From assembly GCA_029531795.1 (NCBI GenBank), contig JAPEIS010000001.1, positions 2,790,001-2,854,000 of the forward strand: 64,000 bases of DNA, read 5' to 3'. The notes beneath the pieces were generated by a model that had not been told where the DNA came from, ran no database searches, and saw only the letters and a program-made list of their open reading frames with translations. Made by a program: the position numbers and the translations under genes. This document shows, piece after piece, positions 57,575 to 64,000 of the stretch (its first letter is position 1; each line of letters begins with the position of its first letter). This stretch comes from Sclerotinia nivalis. Lineage: Eukaryota; Ascomycota; Leotiomycetes; Helotiales; Sclerotiniaceae.

Positions 57575-58793
57575 ATGAAGTTCACAAACGCAATCGCTCT
57601 CGCTATCTTGGCTGCTACTGCCACCGCCGTCGCGGTTCCGGAGCCATGGTGCGGAAGGTAAGATATTCTCTTTTACCTTTCGATATATCTTTAAAAGGAA
57701 CATTCATGCTAACATTTACTTTTAGACCCGGTCAACCATGCAAGCGTGAGGCCGTCGCCGTTGCTGCCCCCGTCGCCGAACCATGGTGCGGACGTCCAGG
57801 TCAACCATGCAAGCGCTCCCCAGAAGTCGAAGCATGGTGCGGACGCCCCGGTCAACCATGCAAACGTGACGCCGAGCCATGGTGCGGACGCCCAGGACAA
57901 CCATGCAAGCGCGAGGCTCTCCCCGAAGCCTGGTGCGGACGTCCCGGTCAACCATGCAAGCGTACTCCTCTCGCCGAGGCCGAGGCCGAAGCTTGGTGCG
58001 GACGCCCTGGTCAACCTTGCCGCAAGAATAAGCGTGCTGCTGAGGCTTTAGCTGAAGCTTTTGCGGAGCCGGCCGCTGAGGCCGATGTTGATGAGGCGGT
58101 CATCAAGAGATGCAACATGGTCGGTGGTGCTTGCTTCGAGGCTAAGAGACTCGCTAGAGATCTTGCTGAGGCGACTGCTGAGACCAAGAGGGATGCTGAT
58201 GCTTTCCTTGAGGGACTCAACATTGAATCCCGCGAAGGTATGTTGTAATTTTCTTTTTCTCCATTTCTTTCTATACTCTTCCCAAGAAATATCTGCTAAT
58301 ATAATCCCTAGTTTCCGAGATCGTCGCTCGCGAGGCTGAGGCCTGGTGTGGACGTCCCGGACAACCATGCAAGCGCAACGCCGAAGCCTGGTGCGGACGC
58401 CCCGGCCAACCCTGCAAACGTGAAGCCGAAGCCTGGTGTGGACGTCCCGGTCAACCCTGCAAACGTGATGCCGAACCATGGTGCGGACGCCCCGGCCAGC
58501 CCTGCAAAGAGAAACGCGAAGCCGACCCCGAAGCCGAAGCCTGGTGCGGACGTCCCGGACAACCTTGCCGCGCCGTTCGTCGTGCCGCCGAAGCTATGGC
58601 TGAGGCGCTCGCCGAGCCCACCGCTGAGGCATGGTGCGGACGTCCTGGTCAACCTTGCAAGAGAGAGGCTCTTGCGGAGGCGGAGGCTAATGCCGAGGCT
58701 TGGTGCGGTCGTCCTGGTCAACCTTGTCGCAAGGCTAAGAGAGATGCTTTTGCTTTGGCTTATGCTGCTGATATTGCGCTTGCGCAATTGTAA
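57575..58793 (+). CDS. ppg1: Alpha-factor-type mating pheromone precursor, 13 repeats
   Basis: Exons 57575-57657, 57726-58237, 58312-58793; 1077 nt, 358 aa. A signal peptide ([20 protein letters not shown]) leads to 13 copies of WCGRPGQPC: six before intron 2 (the first split by intron 1 within its Arg codon) and seven after. Each is bounded by a C-terminal Kex2 site, mostly KR, sometimes CRKNKR, CKEKR or CRAVRR, and by N-terminal EA/EP/VA dipeptides for Ste13-like trimming. The spacer at about residues 120-195 is Ala/Glu-rich and holds a KR-bounded CNMVGGACF segment with the same Cys-x6-Cys spacing. The secreted peptide is sensed by the Ste2-type receptor PRE-2/Ste2 of the opposite mating type. 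The long antisense frames over this gene are repeat artefacts. Repeat identity points to Sclerotiniaceae. Confidence 0.96.
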
Positions 58794-59402
58794 GTGGTAG
58801 CCCAAGTACCATTGCGGGAATCGCGCCGAGACTCGACTTGATAAAACGCTGCTTACGGATTTCCGTCTCGTTTCTTCAATTTTCTGGTCGACAGATTACA
58901 TTACATTATATTACGGCGATTAATCTCGACATTTCTTAGACGCACCTTCGACTTCACTTTGTTGCATTTCTTTTTGTCTTATTCGGTACATACATACGTA
59001 TACGGTGCAGACCACAGATAGCGCTAGACTTTTGCGCCTACACACAAATTTTCGATTCATGTTTTTTTTATACAAATTTTGGCAGACAGGATTTATGTTT
59101 AAAAAAGACAACATACATATTTTTTCACTTCTATGCCGTCATATTGATAGGCACCCCTTTGGGATATCATACAACAAACATGGGTTTTGGGATCTTTAAA
59201 AGCAAGCAGAGCATGGCAAAGCAAAGCATGGCCAAAAAAAAGGATTTCTTAACTTCTTTTAACCACTTTTTAACACTATATAGAGGTTGGATACTACTGG
59301 GACTGGATTCCTTGCTGGATTATTAGCAGATGAGAGGATTCGGGATGGGATTGGTGTCAGTGGTGTTTGATACATTTTTTATATTTTTATACCTTTGTAT
59401 TT

Positions 59403-59443
59403 ATTTTATACTTTTATACTTTTATACTTTTATACTTTTATAT
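59403..59443. repeat. (CTTTTATA)n tandem repeat
   Basis: Four to five copies of the octamer CTTTTATA in tandem, in the 3' flank of the pheromone gene. Confidence 0.8.
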
Positions 59444-60777
59444 GGTAGGGGGATTGGATGATATGTTTAGATAAGGTTAGGTGCGGATTGTGAAAGTACT
59501 TTGTGGTTCGTGCTTGGCTTCGGATTATGTCATTTTATATTTTTCCCCGATGATGGGTTTGAGGTGTAAGTTTTTTTGTGGTGATTTGGTGATTTGATGA
59601 TTTGTGTTGTGAGGGTGATGGAGGTTTGTCAATGTGAATTTATGGTATGATTATTTCGCCTCTGATGACAAGGGTTTAACATCGATATATGGATAACCTG
59701 CTAACTAATTGCCTTGATTGCCTTGAATCATACGCCTGGTTCTGTGAACTTCACACATGACTATTGTTTGTTTTTTCATCTCCTCCGGGCTTTGGAAGTC
59801 CAATTGTTATTTTTGGAATTAGCCAGCACTTATTTAGAAGACAGGATATCCCTCGAATACAACAACCTCACTTGGTTGATATTCTTACCAGCGACCTCGC
59901 ATAAAACTTCGACCCTATTTTTTTTAACTGATTGAATCTGCAGATGCCAATCTATATGTCATAGAGCAATATGATGTATTAGTTAGTGGCGGTAAATGCA
60001 ATGCTATGTGGTAGCTCTGCAGTCGGAAGATACATAGGGTATGTTGTTGTAGTAGCTTGACGACGATCTAGACCAATGAGATATCTGCTCTGCATTCCTC
60101 AAAGTTTTGTTGTATGTCTGATTATGTTACATGTCTGATCAGGAAATGCCGTATAGTTTCTCTAGAGAAGCAGACCTTATAATCTAGCGCACTAACGTTC
60201 AAAACTTTCAGTTATTACTAACCGATATCTGTGAATTGTGCATGTACTTTGTTCTTCGAACGATGTTGTGTGGATAACTAGTCCAAGTGTTACATTCATT
60301 GTGCATCGACATTGCTTTTGTAGTACAGTAGCTAAGGAGAAAAGTCTTAAAAACTCTAATGTGCCCCGCGGAAGAAAACAAAAGGGGATTCGACGAACGA
60401 ATTCTTCGTGAGACGAAGATGAGTTGGGAGGAAGAGGAACATATGGATTATTATTGTTTCAATCATTATAACTATCATTCACACTACTGTTGTAAACCTT
60501 CTATTGTGGGTGATTAAACTATTCACAATGTGTAAATGTCCAGATACTGGCGGATTGATAAACATTCAACGGCCTGACCATAAACCCATCACCTTTCCCA
60601 TCCTAAACTTAAATTTTAATCCCCTAAAATAAAACGACTTCACACTCCTACCTCTTTTTAAACTCAAAAAATCCAAAACCAAAGCAGAAAAACAAGAGTG
60701 TAAAACATTATTAGAGTCCCAACCAACTTCTGGTTTCGTAACAGAAGATGAATACACAGAATGACTGTACAGACCAT

Positions 60778-60848
60778 CCCCGAAACCCCGCCTTAGCAGA
60801 CCTCGATTAATGGCACAAGTAAAGTCCTTTACCACTGCGCCGCGGGAC
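60778..60848 (-). other. tRNA-like / Pol III box A-like sequence
   Basis: On the minus strand GTCCCGCGGCGCAGTGGTAA begins the element; GGCGCAGTGGTAAAGG resembles the tRNA D-arm/box A, and GGCGGGGTTTCGGGG 50 bp on resembles a degenerate box B. The 5' CCCGC could pair with 3' GCGGG. A full cloverleaf does not form well, so this is a tRNA pseudogene or the head of a SINE rather than a working tRNA. Confidence 0.3.
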
Positions 60849-62181
60849 AAATTTGGTAAGGGGAGTGTGGGAATTCAAATACATATTTGCGAGGAAGATA
60901 TCCACTTCTGATGGTAATTGCCAAGGCGGTAAGTCTCCGATTGTTTTGAGGTACCGGCGAGCCAGTAAAGTTCTAGGTGAGTTTTACAGTTTCTGTAAGC
61001 CAATTCCAAACTCATGATATCCTGGGTGCGGACTAGAATTAGAATATCCTCTTGTAAATTCCTTGTGGAGTAGCCTTTTCTAATTTAGGGCTCCTCAAGA
61101 TGTGTTTGGCCGTGAAACAAAACGTCGAGGCTGAATTGACATTTGCCAAGATGTTAATGCTGTTAACATATATGCATATCTTCAAGGATTCCACATAAGA
61201 AAAGTATTTGTTGTTTGCTGGAGCTTTGTGGAAGGGATATTCGCCGGACTTGTGTGTCATTCGACCAGGGAGGGAGTTCAGTAAGGACTGCTGGGCCGCC
61301 AGGAAGGTGAACAAGTCATTGTATGGTAATATGGTTTCAAACTTCCCTACCTTGATTTTGCATGCAAATGCCCTTGGATCTACGATTAGCCCTTGAAAGA
61401 AAGCTGTAAGGGCTGTTAGTTTTGATATTGAATAGTGGATCAAGAAATGGTACTCGTTAGTGCACAGGACTTCGCATCCTCTAATAGGTATTAGTACGGT
61501 CATCCTTCGCACGCCGTAAATGTCGAGGCTATGGAGAGAATCTCACATTACAGATTGGTCTTCTTAGAACGCATAATTATCTCTGACATAACTCAAGGTA
61601 ATGTCTTGCATACATCCATAGCCGTTCGCAGGTGATGAAGAGCCATTGTCTCATCAGCGAATACTCGTAAAAAAACTCGAGTTACCCCATCGAGCAGAAG
61701 TTAATCTGAAATGTTCCGGATTTGTCCAATTGCAAAGTTCAGTGAGTCACTATTCCATAATCACCGAGAAGGATACGGCGATTGCACAATAGACGCGGGG
61801 AAAGGTGAGGAGACGAATAATGAACGCGGAAATCATACGACCTAATATCAGAAAGACGTCGATAAAAATTCTTACTAAAGCTTGGAACTTGTGTATCATC
61901 AGAGTACTCGCTTGAGCACTTGACGTCACTAAACGTGGCATCTCATGCAATTGGTTCATCTCTAAATCATAGGGCAGCCGAAATATTGCACAGAAATAAT
62001 TCATCAAATTTGACTGTAAAAGGCTGACGTCGTGAAGGTAGGATAGCCAGAAGCAATGCAAAATCTGGAAATAGTGCCCAGCGCAAAAGTCAAGAGACAG
62101 TGAGTGATGTAACCTGATCGCCTTTCAGAAATTTGTAACAGAGTACATTTTGATGTATGAGCATTACACAAATTACACAGG

Positions 62182-63483
62182 TCATATTGCCTCGTCACGC
62201 CGGCTTCGACCGGTCCAACCACTTTTTTGCGATTCCATTAACCCTCGAGACGTAAATTCTTCCCTGATGACCTTCAATCTTCCAATATTTCGTTCCTTGT
62301 CGACTGGCGTAATACGTTTTTTGAATACACTGACGTTTGGTAACGACAATAGTTCTTCATCTTGTTTTAAGGCTTTATTCAGGGTTGGAGGTTTGGGTGG
62401 GGTGATGAGATGTTGCAAGAGCTTTTCTACCGTACTTGAGGAGTTGATAACATTGTCGGGTATTCTTTTACCTGTTAGTTGCATTGTGCGTTTTACAACC
62501 TGTAACTTATTAGCAAATACCCTATCAAATAATTCCATGATGTAACCTACAGCAAATTTGATCACTGGGTCTTCGAGAGAAATCTGGAGCCACGAATGCC
62601 CCCAAGATGCGACCTGTGCTTTAGCTTTGGCCTTCAACGGGTCCACTGGTGAACGGTCCGCTGCAACATCTTCCTCTGATTCGGTAGGATTTCCCTTTTC
62701 CGCAGTCTCATTAATCTTTGGTGTAGGTCCTGGATGTAAGGGATCTACCGGTGACCTATCGGCAGCAACATCTTCTTCAGACTGGGTAGGCGCACCCTTT
62801 TCTGTGGTCTCGTCAATCGAAGAAGTCGCAACAAGGCTAGCTTTACGTCTTTGTTTGCCTTTTTTGGGAGGCGCCAATGATTTAATTATCTGTTCCAGGG
62901 AACCGTTTTCTAGGAACTGTAGGATAGCACCCGATCCCGAAGGATTGATTTGTACATTCCCAGTAAAATCCTCACCAGGCTCAGTCTGGGAAATCTCCGA
63001 CAAAGGTCTTCCAGCTTGTTTTAAGGCGAAAACTTCGACAATAGCACGATGTAATGCTGTAGTCGCTTTTATAGAATTTTTGACCTTTGGAATGAAAAGT
63101 TTGTATGGATAGTTGGAATCCAACTCAGCGCCCCAAGATCCTTCGTAGCCACCAATCGTTTCTAATCCTTTCCCATTCTCTGCCGGTTGATAATCGTAGG
63201 CATCCTCAGCTGCTATTCTCTCCTTCCGTTCAAACTCCCGCTCCGTTTCTTGCGCTGGCAGCTGACTAGGCCCAGTATAAGGATCTGAAGATGTGGAGGG
63301 GGCTTGCTTGAACAGGCTTCGTCGCACTCGCTCGCCAAATGATTCTTTGTCTGCTCGTAAAGAAGTCGAGAATGAAGAGGTCTGGTTTCTGCATGCTGAG
63401 CAACGGTACGCATATGAATTTTGTGATATAGACCGGGTACGTAGGAGGCCAATTGACCTATCTATTCTTGTTATTCGACGCAT
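62182..63483 (-). CDS. Mitochondrial large-subunit ribosomal protein mL50
   Basis: Single exon on minus, 433 aa, ATG at 63483. The N-terminus (MRRITRIDRSIGLLRTRSIS, no acids other than one Asp, rich in Arg/Ser) is a mitochondrial targeting peptide. Conserved blocks are GLETIGGYEGSWGAE, NYPYKLFIPKVKNSIKATTALHRAIVEVFALKQAGRPL and the C-terminal VVKRTMQLTGKRIPDNVI followed by VEKLLQHLITPPKPPTL, which together match the fungal mL50 family. Between them residues about 222-290 hold a 34-residue tandem duplication (TEKGxPTxSEEDVAADRSPV in both copies) not expected in the family. The protein is a late-assembling component of the mitochondrial 54S subunit. It is divergent from the gene at 63801. Confidence 0.85.
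   Translation of the reverse strand: MRRITRIDRSIGLLRTRSISQNSYAYRCSACRNQTSSFSTSLRADKESFGERVRRSLFKQAPSTSSDPYTGPSQLPAQETEREFERKERIAAEDAYDYQPAENGKGLETIGGYEGSWGAELDSNYPYKLFIPKVKNSIKATTALHRAIVEVFALKQAGRPLSEISQTEPGEDFTGNVQINPSGSGAILQFLENGSLEQIIKSLAPPKKGKQRRKASLVATSSIDETTEKGAPTQSEEDVAADRSPVDPLHPGPTPKINETAEKGNPTESEEDVAADRSPVDPLKAKAKAQVASWGHSWLQISLEDPVIKFAVGYIMELFDRVFANKLQVVKRTMQLTGKRIPDNVINSSSTVEKLLQHLITPPKPPTLNKALKQDEELLSLPNVSVFKKRITPVDKERNIGRLKVIREEFTSRGLMESQKSGWTGRSRRDEAI
62635..62820. repeat. Tandem 102-bp duplication within mL50
   Basis: Two copies of about 102 bp (34 codons) lie head to tail; the core SEEDVAADRSPVDPL is identical in protein but the DNA differs at several synonymous sites, so the duplication is not brand new. 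Confidence 0.85.
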
Positions 63484-63800
63484 TGTGTGTGGATCGTTTG
63501 TTTGAAGTGAAATGAGGCTGTTTGGATATCTCTTTGAGCTTGAACTTTTTGGATCGAAACGAGCTAGTCTGTAAAAGTACTAGCGTATTTTGATTCCCAC
63601 CTAGAACTATGACACTGGGGAAGAGCTTCATCCGCGTTATAATTGTGGTAAACAACTTCAATGGGAATGGCATATCAATTGTGACAAATCGAGACACCTT
63701 TTTTGTTGGATGATGTGATCAAGTTTTCTCTTGCGCATTAACACAAATCTCATTAATATTTGAGTAACCTAAATACCAATTCAAAGTGCATCTCTAAATA
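63484..63800. promoter_or_regulatory. Divergent promoter, mL50 / small membrane protein
   Basis: 317 bp between divergent start codons; AT-rich; nothing specific recognised. Confidence 0.35.
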
Positions 63801-64000
63801 ATGAAGATGAGGGGCATATACTTCTTGCTTATATTGTGTACGTTAATTCTTTCAACAATAGCAGCTTGTAAGTATATGTTAAATATTGTTGATTTCTCTA
63901 GTCACTAACTGTGTGTACAGCACCTCCATCTTTTTGCAAATGTACCTGCTTTACGAATAGCACCATCATTCCCTTGTCTTCTCATTCGAGCTCTTCATCT
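63801..64000 (+). CDS. Small secreted or membrane cysteine-containing protein, 5' part
   Basis: Exon 1 is 63801-63867 and exon 2 starts at 63921, running off the window. The intron has a GTAAGT donor, a CTAACT branch and a TACAG acceptor. The product starts with a signal peptide (MKMRGIYFLLILCTLILSTIAA) and continues SPPSFCKCTCFTNSTIIPL, then a Ser run. The CKCTCF-NSTII block recalls a conserved small fungal membrane protein that has a Cys-rich lumenal head and a C-terminal span; function is not known to me. The 3' end is outside the window. Confidence 0.65.

Larger units (their letters stand above)
58794..62181. other. Long gene-poor region
   Basis: 3.4 kb with no supported protein gene. 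It contains an 8-bp TTTTATAC tandem tract at about 59400-59443, a tRNA-like sequence at 60778-60848 and a weaker one at 61446-61490. Open frames at 61039-61512 and 61750-62061 lack recognisable features. Confidence 0.5.

Noticed and set aside
57709..58805. Long antisense open frames over the pheromone gene (repeating [13 protein letters not shown] peptides)
   Set aside because: They mirror the sense-strand repeat units; the sense strand has signal peptide, introns and Kex2 sites, so the antisense frames are by-products.
61039..61512. 157-codon minus-strand frame in the gene-poor region
   Set aside because: No ATG-context or domain support, amino-acid use looks like non-coding DNA.
1..64000. 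CRISPR arrays, bacterial operons, insertion sequences, rRNA genes
   Set aside because: None seen; the window is eukaryotic with spliceosomal introns and no such structures.

Overview
This window looks like nuclear DNA of a filamentous ascomycete. Genes have small (about 45-200 bp) GT-AG introns with TACTAAC/CTAAC-like branch sites, lie on both strands, and are separated by AT-rich intergenic DNA. Contents are typical of Pezizomycotina (Nop14, Ams1-type mannosidase, GH71, GH125, F-box and UFD1-like proteins). The alpha-pheromone precursor at 57.6-58.8 kb repeats WCGRPGQPC, which I recall as the alpha-factor of Botrytis/Sclerotinia relatives, so Sclerotiniaceae is the best guess. Species cannot be fixed from the sequence alone. 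All exon structures were derived by hand from splice-site consensus and reading-frame continuity; nearly all give exon sums divisible by three.

Layout. 0-3.4 kb: 3' part of a DUF1771/Smr gene, a four-exon Nudix (CoA-diphosphatase-like) gene on minus, and a beta-carbonic anhydrase. 3.4-6.8 kb: gene-poor. 6.8-9.1 kb: a two-exon orphan gene and a secreted GH71 glucanase. 9.1-10.7 kb: intergenic with a 135-bp inverted-repeat element. 10.7-16.4 kb: NOP14, then a convergent seven-exon S9 dipeptidyl peptidase. 17.4-20.8 kb: a single-pass wall/membrane protein and a membrane-anchored conserved unknown. 22.6-28.9 kb: CLIP-170-like microtubule protein, NmrA-like reductase, and an E2-like protein without the catalytic cysteine. 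30.2-38.5 kb: disordered unknown protein, GH38 alpha-mannosidase, MFS transporter.

40.2-44.8 kb: a divergent pair, an F-box protein with cysteine-rich tail and a UFD1-domain protein that carries three SUMO-interaction-like motifs in exact 8-residue register; both point to ubiquitin pathways. 45.1-48.6 kb: degraded accessory region with a cytochrome P450 pseudogene, an SDR pseudogene and an unresolved gene, probably a dead metabolic locus. 49.0-56.0 kb: GH125 mannosidase, a disordered protein whose start lies only 26 bp behind the stop of a PRA1/Yip3 gene, and the ER J-protein Erj5. 57.6-58.8 kb: alpha-pheromone precursor with 13 repeats plus one divergent candidate peptide. 58.8-62.2 kb: gene-poor, with tRNA-like sequence. 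62.2-64 kb: mitochondrial ribosomal protein mL50 with an internal duplication, and the start of a small secreted/membrane protein.

Functional links: three glycoside hydrolases (GH71, GH38, GH125) act on fungal-type alpha-glucans and mannans; the ER/Golgi theme recurs in PRA1 and Erj5. The strongest candidates for something new are the variant peptide inside the pheromone precursor, the triple SIM array, the tightly packed PRA1 pair and the cryptic cysteine-rich exons behind the F-box gene.
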